A stretch of DNA of 64,000 bases. Source: Chamaea fasciata. Lineage: Eukaryota > Chordata > Aves > Passeriformes > Sylviidae. Under the pieces are notes generated by a model. The model searched no databases. It was given only the letters and a program-made list of their open reading frames with translations, and was not told the DNA's origin. The stretch covers positions 43,363,621 to 43,427,620 of the forward strand of contig JARCOQ010000005.1 in NCBI GenBank assembly GCA_029207755.1. Direction: 5' to 3'. Of the stretch, positions 24,217 to 35,650 are shown in pieces. Each line of letters opens with the position of its first letter. The stretch's first letter is position 1. Both the position numbers and the translations under genes were made by a program.

Positions 24217-26685
24217 GTACTCAGCTATTCTGGATAATGAAGGAGTAAGACAGATTGGCACTCAGTAACAGCCAAGGGAGGAAAGGTTTGGTAGCAAAAA
24301 TTCTTGATAGAGATTTGAGCAGATTTTATATAAAATCAAAGAAAACATTTAAATTTCTATTTCATACAAGCCTGGTAGGAGAAACAGAAAATGGAAAACT
24401 GCTTCTGCAGAAGTAACCTGGCCACAAGGGATGACAGTGATCCTGTTGCCTCTTCTTGCTGTAACCAAAGAGAATTGTGAATTGATTGAGATTTCAGACG
24501 TGCTCAGGGAAAGGCCATTGTTAATTCTGTGATAATTTCTTCTCCATTTTTATGGTCTACTGTGACATGCAGTGCTAATTATTTCTTGATGTGTGGAGTT
24601 TTCCTGAGAATAAGGTTTATGCAGACCAGAAAAATAGGCACCTGCTGCTCCCATCAAATCCTGCAGTTATTTGTCAACTGTTTCTGCAAATCCATTTTAT
24701 ATGCAACAGAAAGCACAACTGACAGAACAAAATAGCAAACTAAAAAGAGAAACAAAGGTACCATTTTGGCAGTCTAACAGCATTCATTTACTTCCCATTT
24801 ATCATCATGTAGATTGACTCCAAGTGTTTGGCTAAAGAAGCAAAACCAAACTGAGTCATAATATAAAATCTTATTCCTGTACACATTTAGTACATGCATC
24901 ATTCCTCTTTTCCTCCTCCATCATCATCAGCAGCAATACCTTTTGCTCTTTATGACTCCATTATGACATCACATAACTTGCATTAAATGTATTTTTATAA
25001 ACTCTCACTATTGTCAAAAGTTTACTTTATTCCCAAACTGCTTTGACAATGCGGTGAATGGACACATTAAGTCTGTGGTAATTTTATACTACAGACAAAA
25101 TTACCCAAGTTCAGAAAGATGAGACTATCAACATTAGGAAGCAAATGTGACTAAGTGGGTTTCTATATATTTCCTTAGAGTACTTATTTCAGCATGACTG
25201 GCCTACAGTGAAAGAGAGATTGCTATTTATTTACATAATTTTCAGATGTTTCTAGATTAGAATAATACTTCAAATAAGAGATGAACATCTGAAGTGTCTA
25301 CTGGAGATTTTACAACCTGATGCTGTGTGTTCACTTAGTTCATTGAATTCAAACTGTGAAACATTTTGTGAATTTACAATTAGGTTACATGGGAGGGGAT
25401 TTAATTTAAAATATTTTTGAGTCTTAGTTAAGGTTTACCATGTTTGCGTCTTATGGTACCATCCTTTTTTGTCCTTCCTTTTTAGCAAGTGCTATCTGGA
25501 GATGTCTACCACTCAATATTATACCTTCATGTGTCATATTTCCTGTTTGCTACCAACAGAGTATTCTGAATTCTGGTCATGCCTTTTCTCCTTTTTATTT
25601 TAGGGGATTTTTTAAAGATCTTTTTTACTTCCCTCGTATTTTCTGCAGCTGTTTCATGGGCCACTGTCCTTGAAAATAATCTTGTCTGACATAATTTCAT
25701 GTGAATATTTCCAAATTAAAACTATCTATGAGATCAACTGGTAGCTGAATTTTGTCCAAAACCACCTTGGCTGCCTTCTGGAAGTATTTTGCATAAATTT
25801 GCTGTCAGCTGAATCTCTACTTCTCTAAAATCTCTCTTAATCTCTCCTACACGAATCTCTCCTTCCTAACTGTCTCATCTGTGTCTCATCCGTCTGCTGA
25901 CATTTAAAACTCTCTCTGTTTGAGAGAGCTTTCTGGATTTTCATGACTGAGATATGTTTCATTTCATCTTCTGTAAAACTTCTCACTCCTGTCTAGCCAG
26001 ATTCCTTTTGCTCTAAGTCTCTGATGGTACAACTGTCTCAACTCAGTAATGCCTTATTCCCCTCCTCACCTCATGTTCAGAATCATGTTTTCATGTTTAC
26101 CTACTCAAACCTGGAGTAAATATTTTTGTAGATCTAGAAGAGATCCTTCTAGTTAATAATTTAAATGTTTCCTTTGAGAATCATGGGTAAAATAAAATAA
26201 CGATAGAATGGATTTTCTGAAATGGTTTTGTGTGTTTTCCATCATATTTCAGTCAACCTCATCTGTGACTGACGTTGCTCATATGATTCTCCCAGTCCTC
26301 CTCACCAATACACATCAATCTTCTTCATTTGAAATTTCATCTGGACTCAAAGAAACTGGCCAAGGTCTTCTCTTCCTTAGAGCCATTAAACTGTCTTTAA
26401 TCTGCCAAGGTCATTAATGATTTTTCAACATACAGTGACCCATGTTAAAAAACAAACTAAAAATTGATTAAAATAGGCCAAGGTAAAACAAGCCTAGTAA
26501 GTAAACACCCTGAAGTGTATGGGAGATGTTGAAAGCTTCCTGTCACAGAGAAACATCACGGAAATTTTAACCCAAGTCATTTAATTAACTTAGCACTAAA
26601 AAAAAGCAGAACAAAAGCAAGAAATTGACTTCAAATGCAGTTTCAAGCTATAGCTATCTCTTAAATATTGTAGAACATATGTTTT
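24217..26685. other. unique AT-rich non-coding sequence
   Basis: No gene or recognisable interspersed repeat. There is a T/C-rich stretch around 25800-25940 with repeated TCTCT and CTCTCC motifs, and short anonymous open frames only. Confidence 0.6.
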
Positions 26686-27202
26686 TGTTGTGATTTATCC
26701 CCAACTGGCAGCTAAGTACCACAAAAGAGTTCACTCACTGCCCCCTCACCCCTGGTGGGATGGAGAGAAGAATTGGGAAAAGGTAAAACTTATGGATTGA
26801 AATACAAACACTCATGAACCAGACACTTATTCACCACCCACTGACTGCAGCCAGAAGCCAAGCAGTGGTCATCAGCTTTACACACTGAACAGTTTACACA
26901 CTGAACACAACACTGTATGCTATGGAATATCCCTCTGGCTAGTTCAGGCCAGCTGCCCTGGCCATGCTTCCTCCTGGCTTCTTGTGCACTTACATTGGCA
27001 GGGCATGGGAGACTGAAAAATGCTTCGACTTGGGACAAGCACTGCTCAGCAATATCTAAAACATCAATGTGTTATCAAAAGAAGCCTTTGAAGGTATTGC
27101 TCCTCCTCTAGCTAATAGATAATACCAGAAACATAAATAGAAATGGCCCCTCTTTCAGTCAGGATCTTGCTGGTCTGTTCCAGCCAAAATCAGGAACTGA
27201 CA
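26686..27202 (-). mobile_element. solo LTR (avian ERVL-like), minus strand
   Basis: On the plus strand this starts TGTTGTGATTTATCCCCA, continues with a C-rich block (CACTGCCCCCTCACCCC), and ends AAATCAGGAACTGACA at 27202. These are the landmarks of a widespread songbird LTR, which reads 5' to 3' on the minus strand. Further landmarks on the plus strand are GGAATATCCCTCTGGC near 26921, GCCAGCTGCCCTGGCCATG near 26949 and GTGTTATCAA near 27069. Both ends keep TGT/ACA. No target-site duplication is evident (GTTTT on the left, AGAGA on the right), so the flanks have decayed or the ends are slightly off. The segment normally holding the polyadenylation signal looks deleted. No coding remnants of a provirus flank it. 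Confidence 0.75.
26877..26908. repeat. 16-bp tandem duplication inside the LTR
   Basis: A 16-mer starting tttacacactgaa is present at 26877-26892 and again at 26893-26908 with 15 of 16 bases matching. It lies within the minus-strand LTR, in the part where related LTRs usually have their core promoter, so it is a local duplication specific to this copy or subfamily. Confidence 0.8.
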
Positions 27203-29272
27203 AGAGAGTGTCTGTTTTTTGATGCAATGCCATGAGCCAGAAAAGAACATTTAAGTAAGTGAGTAACATATTTTAGTCCAATTATTTGTCACAATACTGA
27301 GAAGATGACTGACTTAATCATTCCATCAATACTTTCTGGATGAACACCAATCAATGCAATTGTCAAATGAACTTTTTTCCCAGCATAAAGTTCACCTTGA
27401 AGAAATCTTGTTCTTTTCACAAAACAAATTGCAAGGTTCTCTTTTTGCTCCATTTTAAGGATGCACTAAGTAGCATGCTGGAAAAAAAGGCTAAAAGTTA
27501 TAGCTTTCTATTTGATACTCTGTTTGTTGACATAGGAAATTCCCTCAGGTCTCTTTATAACCCAAATGAGGAAGTGATATCCCTATGGGAAAAAGAACTT
27601 CTACTGAACTTCAACTGTAGCTACATTCAGCTTAAATATTACTAGATATGACTTCACTTGGTTTTCCAGTTCAAAGTTCAGTGATTCCTTTCTGCTTAGA
27701 AAGGCTTCAAAATATATCTCAAAGCAGCTTGCACTAAGAGGCCAGGGATAGCCATGGCCAGCTTCTAGAATTTATCATCTAGGCTCCTCAGCCCATTTTG
27801 AAAACACACTTACAAAGCTTCACTGAATACACTTCTAATTTCTCATCAGATTTCAGAGCCCTATGAGAGATACTGAAATAAACTTTGAAGTCCGAATAAG
27901 GAACAGATTCCCCAATTCTGATTTGAGGAAGGAGTCATCAGCTAACTGAGACTATTTTATTATTTATACACAGACTATTTCAGTGGGAAGACTGATAATG
28001 TAACCTGCTAAGACAGGCTTTCTTGTGATGTCCTTCACCATAACCTGACCTGATTTGAAAGTCCTGTAGCATTTTTTGCATCCTGGTGTCTGAGAACAAA
28101 CCATTTGCTCCATCATTGTTTCAGTAGGATTCAGAAAAACTTCAAACTTTACACTTGATAAATTTCCTTTTTAAATGAAATATATCTTTATGCATTTTAT
28201 ATTTATGTGTTAAACAATATATAAAATTTCATATTTTATTTCAGCATTTGCCTAAATCTATACCTGTTTAGAATTTCTCCTTCCAAAGAGAAGACAGCAT
28301 AACAAAAATAGAAGGAAGTTAGCAATGTTTTTATTAGCAATTTTTCACCTCAAGGAAAGGGTGCAGAAGTAAACTCTTCTATGACAATTTAAATAATCCT
28401 TCTCAGTTAGATACTAACATGTCTTAATTTTGTTACAAGGCTATGTTATTTCACTGTCCCATCATTAACTAATAGACAAAACAGTATCCAGGGCAGAAGC
28501 AGAGTGACATTTTCTGGTTTGATTTATGCTTTTACTACAGCATGGAAGTTTAATCTAACAGGACTTAGTACATCACCTGAGAAAAGGATTTCAAAGCAAT
28601 CTTTTTCCTGTGAAATCTGATCAGATATTTACAGACTCTCACTGACAATTATGGCAATTACCAGTTTATGGCAAGGCTGATTAACAAATTATTGTACAAA
28701 TTCATAAGAAAAGCTTCCGTGATCTGACTCGAGGCCACATAATTAGAGAGATCTGGCTCAAAGTTTTATTTTAGGATGACCAATAAAAAGAAACTTAAAA
28801 ATGCAGCTCAACAATCTGAAGCATTTTGAAAGTAAGGCCAAAAAGGAAACATTTTCTTCAAGGATATTAATAATAAATAAACGTTGCAGATGGTGATTAT
28901 GATTTATTTAAAATTAGCAGAGACTTTTATGAGACACACGGGAAAAGTATTAAATAAATAAATAAACTTATATTTAGCATATTAGCATTCAGAAACATTT
29001 AAAATTATTCCCTGTGACTTTTCCCAGGTATGCAATTTCAGAAAACTTGAGCCCCTCAGGAAACCCTTCAAATTTTCATTTATTATGTAAATAAATACAT
29101 TTTCTTTTTCTTTCCCTCTGCGCCCAGAAGACTGCACCATCCAGTAGTTTATTTTACCTACTTATGCAATATAGTCATCTGGAAGCTTAAAACTTTGAAA
29201 CTGCACTGTGAAGATAAAGTATAAAAATGGCAGTTCAACCTGAATGAAGATACAAAGCCTAGACCATAGGGC

Positions 29273-29295
29273 CTCTCTCATCATAGATGAGAGAG
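29273..29295. repeat. perfect 10-bp-arm inverted repeat, 3-base loop
   Basis: The arm ctctctcatc at 29273-29282 is the exact reverse complement of gatgagagag at 29286-29295, separated by ATA. Its right arm overlaps the first copy of the adjacent duplicated segment. A tight hairpin of this kind could have promoted slippage; that link is an inference. Confidence 0.85.
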
Positions 29296-29372
29296 AAATT
29301 CTTTGAATATTCCATATTAATAATCATATTCATTTCACAGAGAAATTCTTTGAATATTCCATATTAATAATC
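29292..29372. repeat. 47-bp-period direct duplication with 34 identical bases
   Basis: A 34-base segment beginning agagaaattctttg and ending attaataatc occurs at 29292-29325 and again at 29339-29372 without a mismatch, with 13 bases in between. The perfect identity suggests a young event or a polymorphic site. No gene or mobile element explains it. Confidence 0.92.
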
Positions 29373-29589
29373 TGTGCTTCCTAGCTAACAGGACCATTAA
29401 TGGCTGCACAGTAAGGCAAATTATTGCCTTTCAGGTAAAGAAACAGAACAGCTGTCAGAGATGATATTTAAAGGTAGTTTTAAACCAGATGTCACTGTAA
29501 GAACAAACAATATTTTCTTTTCTTATACGCAGTTTACTTTTTCTGTAATGTTAGGTAAGAAAGATTAAAATGCTCTATACCTTTTTGGT

Positions 29590-29680
29590 TGAATTTTGGT
29601 TGTTTTGTTGTTTACATTTGGGGTGGGTTTTTTGGGGGTTTTTTTGTTTGTTTGGGGTTTTTTTTGTTTGTTTGTTTTTT
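29590..29680. repeat. G/T-rich tract with several G-runs
   Basis: About 90 bases almost free of C and A, with G-runs GGGG, GGG, GGGGG and GGGG separated by T-rich spacers between 29620 and 29660. The spacers are partly longer than the classical limit, so it is only a weak candidate for a G-quadruplex. Such tracts are common in passerine non-coding DNA. Confidence 0.75.
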
Positions 29681-32600
29681 TAATTATGCTTATAGACCAC
29701 TATAATTGTGGGATAGGAAGTAAAACTTTTTGCAATGGAACATATAAAAGAAGACAATAATGTAGATAGATTGTTTCCAATATGCCAAGCAGAACATATT
29801 GTGGGGATAGACCTGTTGTCCTGACCACCAACACTCAAAAGACTTAAGATCAAACTGTCCATCTTTCCAGTTACAGATTTTATGGAATAGTGGTGTAAGG
29901 ACACCTAAATTTAATGGGGTTTTTTTTGAATTTTTTTTTTTTTTAAACAATGTAATATTCTCTGCCTATTTATCTGCATCTTTCTTGTGGACTTCAAGTT
30001 TTTAAATATGTATAGAAAAATTGCAATGTTGGGTTTGTTCCATTTTCATTTTCCAAAAGTTTTGGTAGATCAGTGCTTGTGTTAAATAGTATGTGCTGGT
30101 AGAAGCACGTGATTAGTGGAATCTCTCCCATTCACACACGTACAAGTTTGGTCTGCCTGACTGAAAACCGGAACCGCGCTTTAAAACTATGGAAGAAAAT
30201 ACAGTAGGGATGATACCACTGCATGTCTTACTTCAGAAGTTTCAGGGAAACATTAGGCCCTGTGCAGATACCAGGGAAAATAAAATTGTCTATTATCAAC
30301 ATTTTAATTGTAGGAAATACTTTAAGGTTGAGAAGAGAAAAAAAATTTGCCCCTTAATTTTGGAGGTTCTGCCACACAGTAAGTTCTCACACCAGCAGAA
30401 ATTTTTCTAGTCTTCAACAGGAGATTAAAAAATTAATCAGATTAAAAAAAACCCCACTGGGCTCTTCAAAGAAAAAATGAAACAACAACCCTTCCTCCCC
30501 CGGAATCCTGAAGCCAACTATGTTGAATGAAAATTAAGTTATTAAAAATTAATAGCTTTTGGTTTTCTTGCAATTTTCCATATACATAAACTGTCTTTCC
30601 TGACTAAATTAAATTTCAGGTTACCTGAAGTACCATCTTGGGTCACAGCTACATCCTCAGCCTATTCTGTGTGTAAATGAGATGAATCATTTTTAAAATG
30701 GCCTTATGTTTGTTTCTATTCTTTTTCTTCTCCCTGTTGCAGTTTTTTCTTCCTACCAGTCCCTTTTTGTGTTTAAAATGCCAGCAAGGTGAAGATTTCA
30801 GCCTGTGAAATCCAAAGCTCCTTCAGTCTTCCTTGCTACAAGCCTGGGCTTAGTCTGTGTACCTCAGAGGCTGAATGTTAGCATTTGACATGTAAAAAGA
30901 CAGAGATTCCATATTTTTGACTGGTACACAAGATGTTTGTGTGCAATGCATGAAACCAACAAATATTAAACCACTTTGGACTAGTGAGTCAAATGTATAT
31001 GGGGTCTGTCACATCTGAATCTCTGCTCTAGAGCTCATGATGTTGAACTAGTCTGATCTCTGATTAAATTAGACATGGTACCCAAGTACATCCAGCCCAG
31101 TTTGCAAGACAAGCCTGTCCATCACTTCATCCTCTACACAGTGGAGTTGGTATGGTCCATGATTCCCCGGTATCAGTAGCCCCTGGTGGGCCTATTAGGA
31201 CCACTGCCATTATACATACTAAGCTGCCTGGACTCTGTAAATCCCATCCTGATGGTCAAAGAAGCCTTATAGTGGTAAATTATACCTTAGAAAATGTGCA
31301 GGTAGGGAGACTGCCTTGGAAACTTGTTCATGGCAACATTTCCATCTGGTTGATAAGCATTTTCAGCTATGAATTTACCACGCATTTTTGATCTACAGCC
31401 AATTTTCTTCAGCTCTTTATTCATCTCCTGTGGAGTACATTGCTGAATATATATTTTTTTCAAAACCGTGCCTTGACTAGAGTTACTGCCATTACACACT
31501 GCAGCTCCTTCCAAATCACAGACAAAACTACAAACAGCCCTGAGGAACAGGCAGCTGTGTCTCAAGGGAAATTAAAAAATCCCCCAGTGTTTTACTACCT
31601 ATATTTAACCTATTTTATATAGGGATTTTATTCCATTAAGCACAGGGGAAACAGTGCTGCCAATATTTCAGGCCCTTAGACTTCCATCAGAAATGGGCTT
31701 CTGCAAAAGGTGTATTTAAACCGTATTTAGATTGTAATATCAGTATCCCAAAATTGGCTCTCAGTGGAAGATTTTGGAGTGGAGATTTTTCTCCTGAAGA
31801 GGGAACCCCTCCATAATTCATTAGCCTCTTTTTTGTATCATATTTCATAGATGAAAATAAATGAGCAAAAAGGCTATTAAGTAATTTTAAGTTTCATGAA
31901 ATGGATTGCATAATATTAGGTTGCTGGTACATAAAAGTTGTAATATATATATACCATTAATAGGCATAGAAGAGAAATTCTAATTATTTTGCTCAGCAAG
32001 AAGAAAGGCTTATATTTTAGATGAGTTTTTCTCCTGTGGACAGCCTAGTTTATGAAGTGAGAAAAAAAATTTCCAAGAATTACCTGGCCTTTTTGAATCT
32101 CATGTTGGCAAAAACCATTATACTGAAGCCTTGTGTACTTATTGATCTAAAAGGCATACCCACCATAGCTGATACCAGTAGAAAGCAGCTGGCAATTTGA
32201 AGTTCGCCCTGATCTCTTCTGCCACTCCTGAAAATGTACCCTCTTCAAAAGGCATCATACTGCGAGGTGTGCAGAGCAGTTTGCATGGCTGATTATCTAC
32301 CTGCAAAGCCTTATCTGTTTGTTTATGAGCTCACAAAGAAATGGGAACACAGCAAAAATGTACAAGTCCAGCACCCTGTGCTCACTATTGCTGCCCCCTT
32401 AGTGAGGCAAGAAGAGATGTATGTAACATGACACAGATTACAGAAGTTGTGTGCTGACTTCACTTTTGTAGCACTTCCTAAAACATGGGGCTGTTTCCTG
32501 CTCTCAATTGTAATTTGGGCCAAATTTTGGTAATTAGATAATTTTAAAATGCCTTAATAAAAGCATTCAGTAGTGCACATTAAGCTCCCACATGGACAAC

Positions 32601-33129
32601 GTCATTAACGCTTTGACTTTTTCCTCCTGAGGAAGCAGTAGGATGGGTAGCAAAATTAGGAATTAGTCATGTTGCTAGGAAGTAAGAGTTTTATACATAA
32701 TCTGTTCTGAATATGGCTGCAGTATTTAATTACAAGGTTTGCAAAACGAAAAGTTCTGAACGAAGAGTAAAAAGAATTTTAAAGAAAAACAATATTGTAG
32801 ACTTTGTTTTAAATGTCTAGATTATTTAATTGACAAAAAAGGGCTATTTATTTGCCAGACTAGATATAACATTCTTGACACTAGAAATGAATTTTACATA
32901 AAATTACATTATATTACATACCATTAATTTTTCTTACTGCCATGAAATTTTTTCTTTCGTAATCATCATTTTCAGAAGTAAATTGTAAGAGAAGAATAAG
33001 CCCCTATCATTTAGACAAACAGCAATCAATTGACTAAAGAGCTATCACCCAAATGCCATTGTAGATATATTATTTTACAAATCTCCAATAAGTAGGCCTG
33101 AATATAAACCTGAACTTTGAATTCAGGAC

Positions 33130-33495
33130 CTACACATCATCTTCCTTTAAGGTGGTGAAACAAGCCTGTTCTAAGTTCTTATACATATAGGTTTGGAGAC
33201 TGAACTCATTGCAACATACATCCCAGAAACATTTTAAAATCAGCTGAGCTTGCAAACTGGGACCGGGATCAGGGCTGGTTTTACTTGGCCAATGCTTTCC
33301 CTTTTCCACTTCCTTCAGAGTGTTCGTGCCATTTGCTGGTGGCTGTAAGGTGGAGCAGTCTGGGTTGAGCTGGAACATCAGACTCCCTGGCCATTTCTGC
33401 CCTACTGGAGAAAGAGCACTGCATATCAAAGGAAGAACAGGATTGCTTTGAACATTGATCTCATACCACAGGTCATTGGTCTTCATCCAGGACAA
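33130..33495 (-). other. unrecognised open frame, possible short exon
   Basis: A minus-strand frame of 121 codons from a TTG at 33495, or 118 codons from the ATG at 33486, ending in TAG. It is less AT-biased than its surroundings and its codons look reasonably balanced. The peptide is rich in Pro, Leu, Cys and Trp and has no motif I can name. Just upstream on the minus strand a pyrimidine tract TCTTTTTTCCAG ends at about plus 33514 and would make a good splice acceptor. An in-frame TGA lies between that acceptor and the first start codon. It could be part of a non-coding RNA exon, a lineage-specific gene or chance. Confidence 0.2.
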
Positions 33496-35083
33496 GACTC
33501 AAGCACTAAGCAACTGGAAAAAAGATTCTTCATTAAATCCTTATTGGTTATAGAGTATAGTTGCACATAGAATTCAAATTCCTCTGAATCTCCTAAAATC
33601 CCATGACACATATTTATTTTCCAGACAATCCTTCTTCTGGGCCCTTAGCTTACAGTAATTTTTTGGCCAATTTATTCCTTTGCAGCTCTTACTCAATGCT
33701 ATCTGAATTGTTCCACAGGTGCAAAATTCCCCTATGCCTGTTGTGAAGTGTGTGATAATTTTTAAACATTCACTAGTTGTATCCTTAACTCCACAGTCTA
33801 TACTCTAATTTTCAGCTTTCAAATTTAAGAATCACATCTTTGTTTTAATGCATAATTGATGTTTGAGGGCACTGTAAGCTTCAAGGTTTTGTGGCATCAA
33901 GATAAAAAAAAATTATATGTACGGGAAGCAAGCTGACTACTCTTTTTTATCACTTGTATTGATATCAAATAGACAGGGATGTAAAGGCAGCCTCTAATTT
34001 GTCTCTGTGTACTAAACATAAAAAGAAGAAGAAGGCTTTTAAAATTCAAAGCAGTTGTCAAAAGATTGCTATATGCAGGTACTTATTCCACTTCAGTTCT
34101 CATTTACATGTGAAATCTTGTCTGACAGATCTCTGAGTGTAGAGTAAATTAGAAAAGTCAACCATTCTTTATCAATTATTTATGTTCTGCATAGTCTAAA
34201 ATAACTAAGTTTTCTTCATATACACTGTGCTAAGGTATAAAATTAGTATGAAAACTAGATATAGAATGGGTTTGGGTTTTTTTTAAAATTTGCTAGAAAT
34301 AGGAGCATCAGAGCATTAGCAATGGTTTTCTTTATAATTAATGACTGGCATTTTAAAATAATTTAAGTTTAAAGTGTCAAGATATAAACTGCAAATGAGG
34401 GCTTTAGAACCTACCCTGAAGAAGAAAGAGAAATTATTATCTAAGTCAACGTACTCAGTTCTGTAATGCACTGGCTAAAGGTAATTGATATGAAGTAATA
34501 AGAAAATCTGGCAAAAAGCTGAAAGGAGAAAATCTTCAAGCTGAAGTGAAATAATTACAGAGAACTGATGACAGAGAATAAGTCAGATAGTAAGTTAGCA
34601 GCAGGATCTGTAAACTGCCACTGTATTTCCTGCTGAACTAAGTTGCACTGTAGAATTGTTGTATGACTTCTACAGGATAAAGGAGGAGTAAGAGGCAACA
34701 TCTCATCTTAGTCCATAGAAAAATCAAAGAAGAAAAAGTGAAATACACATATTTCAGTTTCAGACATTGTGTTTCTAATTAGACATTTGCTATATTGACT
34801 GATGCAGATTCAGCAGACTATATTGTGGGCTTATTTTCAAGAGTATACCCTCTCTCCCACACCTAATTTGGGTGAAGTAGGTAGAACTTTCACATAGTCA
34901 GAACTGCCATCAGCAAGATAATCTTAAATATCATTGTGTATGTACTTTTGTTCAAGAATCTGCATTACTTTCTCAGATGTATTTCTACTTGCAAATCCTT
35001 TACCTGAAAAGAATTTTTAAAGAAACCTTTACTTCTTCCTGCTGAGAAGCATTTATTAATTACATCCTTCAATCACTATTCAC

Positions 35084-35650
35084 AGAATTGTAGAATCATA
35101 GGATGATTTGGGTTGTAAGGGAACTTTAAAGGTCATCTATGATGACCCTGCAAGGAGGAGGAACATCTTCAAGTACATCAGGTAGCTCAGAGCCCAGTCC
35201 AAGCTGATCTCGAATGTTTCCAGGGATGGGGCATCAACCGCTGCTCAGAGCAATCTATGCCAAAGTTTCATCATCCCCACTGTTAAAAATTTCTTCCTTA
35301 TATCTAGTCTGAACTTATGCTCTTTTAGCTGAAACCTAAACACTCCTTGTTCTATCAGACCCTGCGAAAATGACTGTCCCCCTCTTAAGTTTCCTTTAAG
35401 TGTTGAAAAGCCACAATAAGGCCTCCCTTGAGCCTTCTTTCCTTCAGGATGGACAGCTCCAATTCTTACAGCCTTTCCTCATAGGACAGGTGCTCCATCC
35501 CTGTGATCATTTTCGTGACTCTCCTCTGGATCCACTCCAACAAGTTCATGTCTTTCTTTTGCTGGGTCCCCAGAGCTGGATGCAAAATTTCAGTGGGTCT
35601 CACTGAAGTGGAGTCTGGGGGAGGAATCACCCCCCAGAATCTGGTGGCCA
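35084..35650 (-). mobile_element. CR1 LINE, 5'-truncated, with end of ORF2
   Basis: A chicken-repeat-1 non-LTR retrotransposon copy in minus orientation. The 3' terminus lies at about 35084-35110, where the plus strand has ACAGAATTGTAGAATCATAGG, the complement of the family's ATTCTATG-type end. Translating the minus strand upstream gives the family's ORF2 C-terminal block, with the recognisable string LLEWIQRRVTKMITGMEHLS followed by YEERL, at 35466-35570. The frame is then broken by a stop. Downstream, shifted and interrupted remnants of the final ORF2 part (RKKFLTV..., DAPSLE...) can be followed. Only about the last 560 bp of a 4-5 kb element is present, the usual result of incomplete reverse transcription. 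It is inactive and diverged. Confidence 0.92.

Larger units (their letters stand above)
27203..35083. other. unique AT-rich non-coding sequence
   Basis: Nearly 8 kb with no recognisable gene. It contains the 47-bp duplication at 29292-29372, a hairpin at 29273-29295 and G/T-rich tracts at 29590-29680. Two open frames may merit attention: 31287-31565 and 33130-33495, both on the minus strand. The remainder is anonymous single-copy-looking DNA. Confidence 0.55.

Noticed and set aside
29620..29660. G-quadruplex
   Set aside because: Four G-runs exist, but one spacer is about 15 bases, longer than the classical rule allows, so it is described only as a G/T tract.
35400..35606. Plus-strand open frame over the CR1 copy
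   Set aside because: It is the antisense shadow of the minus-strand CR1 ORF2 remnant.
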